Assembly (NCBI RefSeq): GCF_026210795.1
Contig: NC_089453.1
Coordinates: 2,916,501 to 2,980,500 of the forward strand
DNA from: Rhizophagus irregularis
Taxonomy: Eukaryota; Glomeromycota; Glomeromycetes; Glomerales; Glomeraceae
Reading direction: 5' to 3'
Length of the DNA stretch: 64,000 nt
In this document: piece by piece, positions 43,395-54,639 of the stretch
How the letters are laid out: every line of letters begins with the position of its first letter
How positions within the stretch are numbered: the stretch's first letter is position 1
Notes under the pieces: generated by a model
The model's input: the letters and a program-made list of their open reading frames with translations, nothing else
Databases searched by the model: none
Told to the model about the DNA's origin: nothing
Made by a program: the position numbers and the translations under genes

Positions 43395-44029
43395 AAATTT
43401 TATTTTCTAAGTTGCATTATTGATTTTTTTTTATCATTTTTTTACTGATTTTACATTCTTTTTCAAATTCAGGGGTGGTCTTCAAAAAAATAAATATATC
43501 GGGAATTTTTTAATTGTAAATGAACATTTTTTTTTATTTTTTCAGAAAATCAAACTGATAATAAGGTAGAATTCAAATATTAAAATGAATTTAAGATGAA
43601 TTTTAATATTTTACGCCTTAGAATAGTATTCATATAAATAAATATCAATTCAAATTTAAAAAATATTGATTAAATAAATTACAACTACTATATGATTTTT
43701 TATTTTAAATATAGGTTAATCATATAAAAATTACTATGTTTTAAATGTCATTTTTGAAAATCTAACAATTTAATAGTACTTGTCTTGTAAAACAAAGTTA
43801 CCAGTTTATCCCTTTAAAATTTTTAAATTTTTTAAAATATAGAAAAATTTATAAGCATCCCAATTTTATTGAATTAAATATAAACTTCTTGCACTATATG
43901 CACTATATCAAAAAAATCTTTATAATGCCATTCAAAAGTTTTAAAATATTTATAAACCTGATGCTACTAAAGTTAGACTTACCTATAATTACTCTATACT
44001 TATTTAACATTTATTCTATTTTATTTAAA
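43395..44029. other. 3' flank of eIF4G, no gene
   Basis: AT-rich. Several AATAAA signals lie near 43490 and 43640. Nothing else is supported before the degenerate micro-exon units begin. Confidence 0.4.
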
Positions 44030-44650
44030 TGACGTCAATAATTCAAGTATCAAAAAAACTTTAACAAAATATAGCATTTTATGAGTGAGTTAATTTAACA
44101 TTTGCCTTATCACTCTATCTTATTATAATGATAATTCCGCTCAGGTATTGATTAAGCTCTAACAAAATATACTTGTTTATGTTTATTTGAATTTACATAC
44201 GAATTATTTTGCAAAATATCTGTATTTATATTAATTTGAAAATTTTATTGAAATTTAATAGCCAAGTAGATTTTATCGTAATCAGGTATTGATATAATTT
44301 AACAAAACATTCTTATATTTAAATTTTGTAAATCCATTTAATAATTGTCTGATCTTAATAATAACAGATCAGTAACCAGGATAAAAACAAAAAGGTAATG
44401 CTAATTTTAACAAAATTGACTGTATAATTAATTATAATATTTGAAAAGATTTATTAATTATTTAACATTTTATTCTAATAATTTTTATTTAGAAGTCAAG
44501 TAATTCTTATAATGATAATGATTGGTGTTGATAACATTTGACAAAACATCCTTATATAGAATTTGAAATTTATGTTGTAAGGTATTTAATGTTTGTCTAA
44601 TCACTTATAAACAGGATTTGAATTTGGTAAACCAATATAAAAAAAACTAG
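44030..44650 (+). repeat. Degenerate micro-exon units downstream of eIF4G
   Basis: Introns of the same two types recur (GTATTGATTAAGCTCTAACA, CTTATTATAATG). The first two units have lost AG acceptors (ATG in place of AAG) or the donor G. Better units follow: 44262-44285 (24 nt, PSRFYRNQ) and 44368-44394 (27 nt, ISNQDKNKK), both AG|...|GT. Then 44493-44524 (32 nt, not a multiple of three). So array sequence lies on both sides of the eIF4G exons. Confidence 0.55.
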
Positions 44651-46189
44651 TGTAAAAAAATTTCCTTTTTTTTGTTTCCCAATTTTTTTAGTTCTTAGAT
44701 CTAGATTAGGATGCAAACAATATTTTTTATTTCATTACAAATATTTTCGTGGCCATCATTATGACATACTTTTGGCCAGAATTAAAATTCTAATAAAACA
44801 CTAGCCCATAATTTCACCACTAGTTACCATCACCACTGGTGATATTTAGCAATACTAAATAAAAAAATATTTTTGTATATCATTGAAAATTATATTATTA
44901 AATAATTTTTAATAAAAAAAAAAAAATCTAATTTAACCAATTAACCGGAGGGGAAATTCCTCCCGTAACGAATAAGAGGTGACAAATAGGATTTTTAATA
45001 ACAAAAATTTCTGTCCCAAGATAAATAAAGATCGTGGGGTGATACGTCTGATACGACTAACCTAACCCTAACCTAACCCTAATCTTAACTCAAACTCTCA
45101 TAAATATTAGGGGGAACCGATTAAGTATTCAGTAAATAACTTTTTTATCATCCTAGATATACTAATTGGTCCGCCACCCTGTAAAAAATCTGATCTGTGT
45201 TTTATCTTTCTATGTTTTTTCCGTGAATGTATCAATTTCATGGAATTTATAGCCTCAAAATGTAATTATTTTCTAAAAAAAAAGTGTAAATTTTTATTAT
45301 AAAATGAAAAATATTTTTTTTTTGATAAAAAATAAATATAAAAAATACAAGAACAATTAATAATCTATATTATTTTATCTATATTATGGAAAATCAATAT
45401 AAAAAAACCGATATAAAAAATTCTTTTTTCTGATTGCGTGATATAGTACAAATGTAATATAAATATTTGTGACTTATTAAAGGAGTTTGAGAATTTTTTA
45501 TTAAACAAAAAAATTTTTAATAAAAGAATTGAATCTTTAAATCAAATCTTTAAAAACCCACTATCATTTGGATCTTCAGGAACTTGTTATGATTTAAATA
45601 TCTTCATATTAAATTAATTAAAGAAAAATTCTTACACCGATAAAAATATTCTTTCTTTCTTTTTTTTTTGTTTAAATCTTAATTTAATTTAAATAAAATT
45701 ATTTTTTTAAATAAATAATTTCAGCTGAATTTATGGTCTAATTTTGGTCAAATTTATAGTCTAATTTCAGCTAAATCTATAATAAGAGTAATTTTAACGC
45801 TCACCAGTGGTGAAAATCACCAGTCACGTGATTCAATAAATTTTTAGTTTTTTGTTTAAACGAAAATATAAATTTAATAAATAATTTTTCTGCAATTTTA
45901 TGTAATAATAAATGAAATATAACTTAATAGTAATGTGTATAATTTTTTCTTTTTCTAATTAATATTAAATTGTAATTATATTGTAACAACAGCTTCTGCC
46001 ACTCTAAAAAAAAAAGCAAATAACAAAAAAAGTCATAACGGGAAAAAATATTTATATAAAAAAAATTACGTAAAAAAAATGGGTAAAAAAAATATAACCG
46101 ATCCAACCTTCTTAGGATCGATGATCTAACCAAAAAGAATATAATTCTCTATTAATTATATAATTAAAATTAATAATCAACAAATGATG
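44651..46189. other. AT-rich intergenic stretch with palindromes and telomere-like repeat
   Basis: Holds CACCACTGGTGATA (about 44830) and CACCAGTGGTGAAAATCACCAG (about 45802), likely two ends of a decayed element of about 1 kb, and the telomere-like stretch at 45055-45083. No gene. Confidence 0.4.
45055..45083. repeat. Interstitial telomere-like repeat
   Basis: ACTAACCTAACCCTAACC followed by TAACCCTAATC: alternating CCTAA and CCCTAA units for nearly 30 bp, matching the TTAGGG telomere type with one-base-short variants. It is isolated in intergenic sequence. Confidence 0.6.
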
Positions 46190-46842
46190 GGTATATAGCA
46201 AACATGTATTGTATGGTTAGCTTTGTATGTATTGTATTATTAAAACTTTTTAATGTATGTAATGTATGGTCTTTTTCAATTATGTATGTATTGTATGATA
46301 AATGTGGTAATTTCATGTATTTTATTACCAAATATAACTATTTCACATTTTTCATTATGATTGTGTACTGGCTAAAACAATTCAACATGTATTATTATAA
46401 TCTTTTTTTTCTTTTTATTTAAAAATAAATATTTCTACCATGTTTATTACTTTTCATTTAAAAAAATTTAAAATAAATATTTCTATCGCGTTTTTATTAC
46501 TACAATCTCTTTCTTTTCATTTAAAATATTTCTATTACGTTTATTATTATGTCTAAAGTAAATTCTATTATTCTTTCAGATATTGAGACTATATCTGATA
46601 CCTTATGAGTCATCATCTATGAATATTGTAAATACTTGCATTATCTCTAGCAATACATTAAGAAATATTTATTTTATTTATAATAAAAAATAAATTTTTT
46701 TTTTGTAAATCCTAATCTTTATGTATGGCGAAAATAAGTATGCCATACATAGCAAACGTTCATTTTAATATCCATACATGTATGGATACAATCAAAAATA
46801 CATAAGCATACAATACATACAACGTTAAGTATACACTACATG
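46190..46842. repeat. TATGTATTGTATG-rich low-complexity region
   Basis: Clusters of ATGTATTGTATGG-like words (46203-46330, 46720-46842, both strands) and paired AAATAAATATTTCTA(C/T)C units (46422-46500). The right cluster abuts the target site of the large element starting at 46843. No gene. Confidence 0.45.
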
Positions 46843-47639
46843 TATACTTGCCGCCCATTTAAAATCCCCTCCCATCCCCTCCCATCCCATATCCCATCCC
46901 ATCCCAAATCCCAATCCCAAATTTCATCCCATCCCAAATCCCAAATCCCATCCCAAATCCCAAATACTTGTGTAACATTTCTCCATTGGCCATTATCACG
47001 TGACGTTACACAAACTTCCAAAAAAGGAAATTTTGCCTCCCGCAAAAAACGGATTTGGTTTCACAAGTATTCCAAAAAAGGAAATTTCTATGCCGATCAC
47101 ATAATTCCGGCCGTAATATTTTAGTTTTCGAAGTCTAATGTTAATTCAGGTTAGAATTTAGTTTAAATCCTTATCCTACATACCCCAATTTTTAAGAGAT
47201 TTACCGATCAGATTTTAATGAAATTTATATCATTGGATTTGTCTCGATGCAAGGAATTTAATGGCAGTGAAATTATATTCCCAACATTAATATTTACTAA
47301 GTTATTATAAAAAATGTATTTGTATTATTTATTTCATGGGGAGTTGGAAATAATAGGGTTTTTTTCCCGAAGGGAAAAAACCCTATTGTTTTCCTTCTCA
47401 GGAAATAAATGGGTAATCCCCTGGAGCATGTCACTCATTAAATATTAACTATTTTAACAAACTAAAATTAGTAATTTCCTGGCTAGTGTTCTGAACGGGT
47501 CGGGTCAATTCGGGTGACCCGTCGGGTTGACCTGAAAATTTTGGGTCAGGTCATCAAATTTATGACCAGACCTTGGGTCGGGTCACAGTTTGACCTGACC
47601 CATTTGACCCATTTGACCCATGTATCAGCATTAATTAAA

Positions 47640-48590
47640 AATGTCAAACAACGTTTTTTAATTAAAAAAAAATGAATAAAGTTTTTTTAATGAAATATGT
47701 CGTATTTGACGGTTTTTCATTAAAAAAAAATTTGAAAAATGGGTCTTTTAATCGAGAACGTCGAATCTGACATTTTTTAGTCTTTTTAAAAAAAAATAAA
47801 CATTTTTTTTTTTACTGAAAAACGTCGAATCTGACGTTTTTTAGTTTTTAAAAAAAACAAACGTTTTTTAGTTTAAAAAAATAGAATTTTTTTTTTATTT
47901 AAAAAACGTTGAACCGGCGGTTTTTAGTTTTAAAAAAATAGAAATTTTTTTTTTTAATTAAAAAACGTCGAACCTGGCGTTTTTTAGTTTTTAAAAAAAT
48001 AATAAACATTTTTTTTTTACATAAAAACGTCAAATCTGATGTTTTTTAGTTTAAAAAAATAGAATTCTTTTTTTTTTAATTAAAAAACGTCAAACCGGCA
48101 TTTTTTATTTTTTAAAAAAATAATAAACTTTTTTTTTACATAAAAATGTCAAATCTGACATTTTTTAGTTTAAAAAAATAATTTTTTTTTAATTAAAAAA
48201 CGTCGAACTTGGCGTTTTTTAGTTTTTTAAAAAAATAATACTTTTTTTTTACGTAAAATGTCAAATCTGACGTTTTTTAGTTTAAAAAAATAGAATTTTT
48301 TTTTTTAATTAAAAAACGTCGAACCCGGCGTTTTTTATTTTTTAAAAAAATAATAGTTTTTTTTTTACATAAAACATCAAAACTGATGTTTTTTAGCTTA
48401 AAAAAAAAATTAACCAATTTTTTTTTCATAAAAACGTTGAATCTGACATTTTTTAACTTAAAAAAAAATTAAACGATTTTTTTTTTATATAAAAATGTCG
48501 AATCTGACGTTTTTTAGTTTTTTTAAAAAAAATAAACGTTTTTTTTACTGAAAAACATTGAACCCAGCGTTTTTCATTTTTTTTAATGAC
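47640..48590. repeat. Left subterminal array, about 16 units of about 60 bp
   Basis: Each unit contains AAAACGTCGAATCTGACGTTTT or a variant: an inverted repeat (AACGTC...GACGTT) with a central AAxCYG, followed by TTTTAAAAAAATA and a T run. Variants include GAACCTGGCG, GAACCCGGCG and AAATCTGATG. Compensating changes on both sides of the stem appear in several units (e.g. ACATC...GATGT, ATGTC...GACAT), which suggests the dyad is maintained. Likely transposase-binding or hairpin-forming sites. Confidence 0.8.
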
Positions 48591-48871
48591 AAATAATAAT
48601 AGTATGTGTTTGTGTAAATAAATCAGTTGCACAATTTCAATAATCTGTATAACAGTTGTATTACGCTATGTAACGATTGCGTAATTTCAGTTTGTGTTAT
48701 ATTGGAGAGTTTTTTTTTTTTTGACAAAAAAAAATTTCTAATTTTTTTGTTTTCAATTATAATGACAAAAAAAAGAGAGACAATAAGTATAATGAAATTT
48801 TCATAAAATATTTCAATAATTACAACTAATGATTAAGGTCGTAATGATTTAAAATAAAAATGATATCATAA

Positions 48872-51632
48872 TAGGTTTGAAGATCAAAATAATGCAAAAC
48901 ATTTACGCCAAGAAGAGATAAATGATACAATAAATGATGAATCGAGTGGAGAATCAGAAACAGAGATTGATTATGAAGAAGAACATGGAGAAAGTGAAAA
49001 AGCTGAGTTATCTGGTTCTGAAGATAATAATAAAGATAATAATGAAAGAAGTTTCGTATAGAACCATTTTGAAAAATATACAGATAATAAAAATGTAACA
49101 TGGGCAAAATGTCGTCACTGTAGGTATGTGTACAACTTTGCATTAAATTATATAAATCAAGTAGTTTTTATAAATATATTAATAATTAAATATTTAATAG
49201 TTATGGAAAGTACAAAATAACTGGCACAGGTAGTTCAACAGGCAATTTGAATCGACGTTTAAAAACACATTTAGACAAAATCGATCCTTCTGTACAAAGA
49301 CAAGCCGAATTTATAAAGAAATTTATTGATGGTGAAAATAAAGATTCGAATACTGTAAGTCAATTATTCTGATTTCTGAACTTTTATTTTTTAAAAAAAC
49401 TCATTTTTGTTTCTTTTTACAGGTATTTTCTAATGAAATTTTTTGGGAAATGCTAGCAGCATGGATAGCTGTTGATGACCAATCATTTACAGTAGTTGAA
49501 TGTCCAGAATTTCATCAAGTTATAAGATTATGTAATCCAAATGTGAATCTACCGTCCGCTGATACTATTCAGAGTGATATCCTAAATTTATATAGTATTT
49601 ATCGTCAAGATATTAAAAATCAATTACAGGTTAAGTGTCTTATAAACTTTTTTTAAAAAATCATCTTATAGAATTAAAGGAAATTTAATACTAACATTAT
49701 AAATTTATAATTTAATTAATAGAACAGTCCAGGTAGACTAAGTTTCACGTTGGATGGGTGGACCTCACCTAATAATATTAGCTTTCTCAGCGTTACATGT
49801 CATTATATTGACAAAGACTGGAAAATTAATGATATCCTTCTCGATTTTATATGTCTTAAAGGCTCCCATTCAGGAGAGAACATGGCAATTGAATTTTCAC
49901 AATGTGTTAAAGAATTTAATATTTTGTCAAAAGTAATAAAATTTTAATATACAATATATGATATACTGTATATACTTTAATTATTTAATATTCTTGTTAT
50001 TTAATTTATTGTAGATAATTGCGATAACAGCAGACAATGCTGCTAATAAGTAATAACAACACATTTTTAAAGGAACTTGAAGAAATTTGTGTCCAAAATG
50101 AGACCAATTTTCATCATAAGAAAAATCACGTAGGGTGCCTCGCTCATATAATTAATTTGACAACTAATGAGATTTTGAAACACGTGAAAGCTGGAGAAGC
50201 CAGAGATGGAATTATGATTTTAGAGAATAATTCTGAAGAAAGTAATACAATCCCGAAGCTGAAAAAACTTATTATCAAAATAAATTCTTCACCACAAAGA
50301 AGGGGTCGGTTTTTACAACATATCAAAATATTTTCTGAATTGACATCTTCAAACCTAATACTTGATGTCAAAACTCGCTGGAATTTGACTTTCCTAATGT
50401 TGAAACTTGCGTTAGTATTACGAGAAGTAATGATTAAATTTTTATATATAAATATTATTAAATTATTTGATATTAATTTTAAATTCTAATATTTTTCATT
50501 TGTTTTATGTAGGCTCTTGATGATTTTATAATTCTTCAACGTGATTTAAACAGGTTTATAATCACTCCTGAGGAATGGGATATGATAAAAGAATTATGTC
50601 GTGTACTTGAGGTAGTTTATTTAAAGGTTTTATACTTTTATTTAATTCTTCATTATAAATAATATATAGTTTATTATAACCCTTAGAAATTTTACAAAGC
50701 AACCGAATTTATGTCATCCTCACAACATATTACATTATCATCATCTGTTCTGATTTATAATATTTTATTTGATCACCTTGAAAAATTTGTTAATGAAACA
50801 AGTGCCGAATATTGTCATATTGAAGAGATTCGATTGGCTATTAATAAAGGGATTAATAAGTTATCAACTTATTACTCTAAAACAGACGAATCTGAATTGT
50901 ATTATATTTCAACAAGTTAGTATTTTTATACAAAATTTAAATTTATTTGTTAATCAAGTATTTAAGCTAATATTCAATTTATTAATAATTAGTACTTGAT
51001 CCACGATGTAAATTGAATTATTATAAAAAAAATAATTGGGAGCAGAAATACATTGACAAAGCAACAAATATTATTACAGATAAATATAAAGAAATATATC
51101 AAAGTATTTCCAACTCACTCACTGATACCGATACTACGATCACTACCAATACAACTAATAAAAACAATTTTTTATTTGAATTATTTGAATTTGAAAATAA
51201 TATTGAAGATATTGACGAACTTCAAGATTATCTTAATAAACCTGTAATCTCGCCTAAAATGGACCCTTAGGATGGTGGAAGGTAATTTCATTTGTAAATG
51301 AAATTGTTTTTCTTTTTTCTAATAGTTAAATTCACTTTTATATATATGTATATATATGATAGTCAAACGAAACTATTTATCCACGACTTGCAAATATGGC
51401 ACGTGACTATTTAGGTATCCCAGGTAAGAGAATGTTTTTTTTTAAAGTAACTTCAACATTTTTTAAACATAATCATTAATATTAATTATATATAGGAACA
51501 AGTGTTCCCGTTGAGAGGATTTTTTCTGGAGGTTCAGATTTAATTACGAAAAAACGTTCCAACTTAAATATTGATAGTATTCGAACATGCATATGCTTAA
51601 AAAATTGGAAAAAATATGAACGTAAATCATAA
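48872..51632 (+). pseudogene. hAT transposase gene with one stop and two frameshifts
   Basis: Eleven recognisable exons, introns GT-AG: about 48872-49123 (acidic region then BED finger C-R-H-C), 49201-49354, 49423-49629, 49723-49932, 50015-50426, 50513-50611, 50687-50915, 50993-51281, 51363-51423, 51496-51632. Landmarks are WIAVDDQSFTVVECPEF, TLDGWTS (first catalytic Asp), ITADNAAN (second), GCLAHIINL, LDVKTRWNLTFLMLK, LDPRCKLNYY, WWK, NMARDYLGIP and TSVPVERIFS (catalytic Glu and dimerisation). Damage: TAG at 49059-49061 where the BED finger's conserved Trp belongs (RSFV-stop-NHFEKY); +1 frameshift near 50045-50050 right after ADNAAN; a one-base loss near 51262-51268 before GWWK. The BED finger also lacks a visible fourth ligand after LKTH. 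Confidence 0.85.
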
Positions 51633-51799
51633 TTCTTTTTTTTCTTTTATTATAATTAAATTTTTTTTATAATTTGTAATTTGATGTTTTAATCTTTTTG
51701 TACATTTTATTTTTTTGCATAATAAGTATAAATATATTGGTAGAAAATAAATAAATAAATGCTTTAAATAAAAAAAGCTAATAATAAATGATAAAATCA

Positions 51800-52290
51800 A
51801 TTATAAAAATATTATTAACGTTATAAAAATGTTTTTTTATTACATTAACGTTATAATAACATTTTTTTATTACATTAACGTTGTAATAACGTTTTTTTAT
51901 TATAATAACGTTTTTTTATTACATTAACGTTATAATAACATTATGATAAAGGGAAAAAATGGTATAAACATTATAATAATGTTCAAAATAATGTTTTTTT
52001 TTATTATAAAAATGTTATAAACATTAATACGTTATAATAACATTTTTTTATTATAAAAATGTTATAAACCGTTATGATAACAGAAAAAGTGTTATAAATG
52101 TTATAATAACGTTTATAATAATGTTTTTTTGTTATAAAAACGTTTATAATAATGTTTTTTTGTTATAAAAACGTTATAAAATGTTATGATGGGAAGGATT
52201 ATAGGGAAAATGGTAATAACATTTTTTAACCATTATGATAATGGAAAAACGGTATAAACGTTATAATAACATTTTTTTTTATTTTAACGT
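51800..52290. repeat. Right subterminal array of AACGTTATAATAAC units
   Basis: About fifteen units of 25-40 bp built on AACGTTATAATAACNTTTTTTTATT, including reversed forms (GTTATAAAAACGTT). Its word composition differs from the left array, so the two ends of this hAT are asymmetric apart from the shared AACGTT dyad core. Confidence 0.7.
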
Positions 52291-52567
52291 TATCTGACCC
52301 GTTTGACCCGTTTGACCCGAAATATTATATCGGGTCAAACAGGTCAACGGGTCGGGTCGGGTAAGATGGGTTACCTGACCCGACCCAACCCGATTTTTTT
52401 TTTCGGGTCAGGTAAGACGGATCACCTGACCTGACCCGACCCGTTCGGAACACTATTCCTGGCTATCTATATGAGACCGGGAAATAACTAAACGAAGATT
52501 CCCGGTCATTTATAAACTCAGCTAATCACTCGCAATTTTTAAAAATTAGTATGAAGGTGATCATGAG

Positions 52568-52811
52568 TAAGGTTGCTTGCCGAAACCTAGGGGTTTAGGC
52601 AAGATGGCGTTTCGCCGAAAAGCAAAATTCTGCCGAAACTATATTAAAGTTATATTAAAAAACTGGCGAAACTTTGGAGAAAGGCGAAACTGCTGAAACT
52701 TATTATAAATGCCGAAACTGCCGAAACTCTGCCGAAACTATAATAAATCTATAGTAAAATTTTGACGAAACTAATCGTAGGATTTTGAAGAGGTTTAGAC
52801 AAGCAACCTTA
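52568..52811. mobile_element. hAT-type MITE, 244 bp, perfect 8-bp target duplication
   Basis: Ends TAAGGTTGCTTGCCGAAACC and, reversed, TAAGGTTGCTTGTCTAAACC. ATCATGAG flanks both sides (52560-52567, 52812-52819). The interior is an iteration of GCCGAAACT at least eight times, a likely internal binding-site array. Non-coding. It lies inside the large element but outside the 5-kb hAT. Confidence 0.92.
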
Positions 52812-53664
52812 ATCATGAGTGACACTTAGTGTGATGGGGGATTATATATATAATATATATTATTAAATAACATGTATAAAGCAAGCAATAATTGGTTACT
52901 TTTAATATAAAAAGTTTTTAAAATATACTATTTATTCAATTTATTATTTTATATTTTTTATTACAATTTAACTTTGAATTAACTTAATAAACCTATCTAT
53001 TAATTCATCAAAAAAAGTTTGATTATTTATTTCTAATATATATAATTTGATAGATAATATTATTATTGCATAAATATTTAATAAAATAATATTTACAAAC
53101 CAGGAATTAATTAACTGTTAATCTAAAAAAATATCATCAAAATTATTAATTCAAATAAAATAATCAATATATTACTGAATACTAACTGCTAACATGTTAC
53201 TTTTAAATAATATATAGTATAAAAATACATTTTTTATAATAAATCAGTCAATATTAATTTTAGAAATATGATTTCACTACCATTTAATTCCTTGCATCAA
53301 GACGAATCCAAAGATATAAATTTCATTAAAATCTGATCAGTAAATCTCTTAAAAATTGGGTTTGTAGAATAAGGATTTAAACCTTTATAATTTGTAATTC
53401 CGGCCGGAGTTAAAATATAAACTTCGTAAATCTGTTCGGGATCTTAATTTTGCTCATATTCTGGTAATGGATGCAATGCTGGCCAGAATTATATGATCGG
53501 CGTAAAAATTTCCTTTTTTGGAATACTTGTGAAACCAAAATCTCTCAAATTTTGCGGGAAGCAAAATTTCCTTTTTTGGAAATCTGTGTAACATCTCGTG
53601 ATAATTGACCAATGAGATTATTTGGGATAAGGGATGGGATATGGGATATGGGATATGGGGGATT

Positions 53665-54501
53665 AGCATAGCGGACATCCCTATTTTATCACAATTTTGA
53701 TGATCATTTGTCGATCATTTATTCAATTTTATCTCTTCGCTGTAATTAAATTGATTGGCTTTGGTTGAAAATTCTACATAATAATATATACTCAAATTTT
53801 ACAGACAGCTTAATATTCGTTTGGATTTACTGCATATTAAATTTTATCAAGATTGCATCATTATTGGGCGACTTTTACTAGTAATAACTTTTTAAATTCT
53901 AATAAAATGTGTTTTTATGAGTATTTCTTCACAAAATTTTAAAGACTATTTATAAAACAAATGAACAATATAATTTTTAATGATCAAATTTGTTGTTTAA
54001 ATAAATAAAACAAAAAATAATTCATTAAACAGTTCATAAAATTTTGCCAAAATTTTTTCCTAATATTCCTAATATATATTTTAATAATATTCATAAACAT
54101 TCTTTTAATGATAACTTTTGGTTTATCTAAAATTCTGCTGGTTTATTTTAACCATTGATTCTTGAATACCTAAATAATATATTTTAAAAATTTCAAGTTT
54201 CGCCCATAAATCTGTGGCTTCGCCCGAAGCTTCAAAATCAGATTAGCAGATGATTGGCAAATGATTGGCAATTATCAAATTATTGGAAATTTTGGTTCAA
54301 GGCTAACCTTGGCAATACATTTTTTTTTGCCATAATACTTTTATAGTATATTTTTCATAAATTAAACTGACAAAAAAAACAATTAGTATAATTTTCCCGA
54401 GCATTTATGGCTTTACCCGATGCTTCAAAGTAGAAGTGATATGATATATATATATGATCGACAAATGATCGGCAAGGTGATAAAAGCATGTCCGCTATGC
54501 T
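53665..54501. mobile_element. Inverted-repeat element splitting the right arm
   Basis: AGCATAGCGGACAT at the left is inverted as ATGTCCGCTATGCT at the right. The similarity continues for about 50 bp (TTTTATCAC, GATCATTTGTCGATCAT). It interrupts the GGGAT-type pentamer stretch of the large element's right arm. Target duplication is unclear (GGGGGATT versus GGTAGGATT). Interior AT-rich, with repeated CGCCCGAAGCTTCAAA / TACCCGATGCTTCAAA, no ORF. Confidence 0.7.
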
Positions 54502-54639
54502 GGTAGGATTGGGATTTGGGATTGGGATGGGATTTTGGCAAATGGGAGGGGATTTTGGCAAACGGGATGGGATATGGGATGGGATGGGATAGGGGATTCT
54601 CCCATCCCATTTAATATGGGTGGCAAGTATAACTACATG

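Larger units (their letters stand above)
47484..52455 (+). mobile_element. hAT transposon, 4,972 bp, perfect 8-bp target duplication
   Basis: Inverted termini TAGTGTTCTGAACGGGTCGG and, reversed, TAGTGTTCCGAACGGGTCGG (19 of 20). TTCCTGGC flanks it on both sides (47476-47483, 52456-52463). Subterminal regions are filled with GGGTCA/TGACCC words, then tandem repeats (47640-48590 left, 51800-52290 right). A multi-exon transposase occupies the middle and is broken in three places. Structure and duplication are intact, so the insertion is young, yet this copy cannot encode a full transposase. Confidence 0.93.
46843..54631. mobile_element. Large nested transposon, long inverted arms, perfect 8-bp target duplication
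   Basis: The ends are TATACTTGCCGCCCATTTAA and, reversed, TATACTTGCCACCCATATTAA. ACTACATG sits directly outside both ends (46835-46842 and 54632-54639). The left arm (46843 to about 47285) carries CCCAT/CCCAAAT pentamer repeats, then TTGGAAACTT-type sequence with CCAAAAAAGGAAATTT twice, and ends with GATCAGATTTTAATGAAATT. The right arm repeats all this inverted at about 53272-53664 and 54502-54631, split by the element at 53665-54501. Other insertions are the hAT at 47484-52455 and the MITE at 52568-52811. Without inserts the element is only about 1.7 kb and non-coding. The 8-bp duplication suggests hAT-type mobilisation. Confidence 0.85.

Noticed and set aside
46836-47124. ORFs rich in IPSHP and WDLGWDG
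   Set aside because: Translations of the CCCAT pentamer repeats in the large element's arm; no coding evidence.
48826-49143. 105-codon minus ORF
   Set aside because: Antisense to the first transposase exon; His/Tyr/Leu-rich translation reflects Asp/Glu/Asn codons on the other strand.
49754-49936. Plus frame of 60 codons overlapping transposase exon 5
   Set aside because: Out-of-phase shadow of the TLDGWTS exon.
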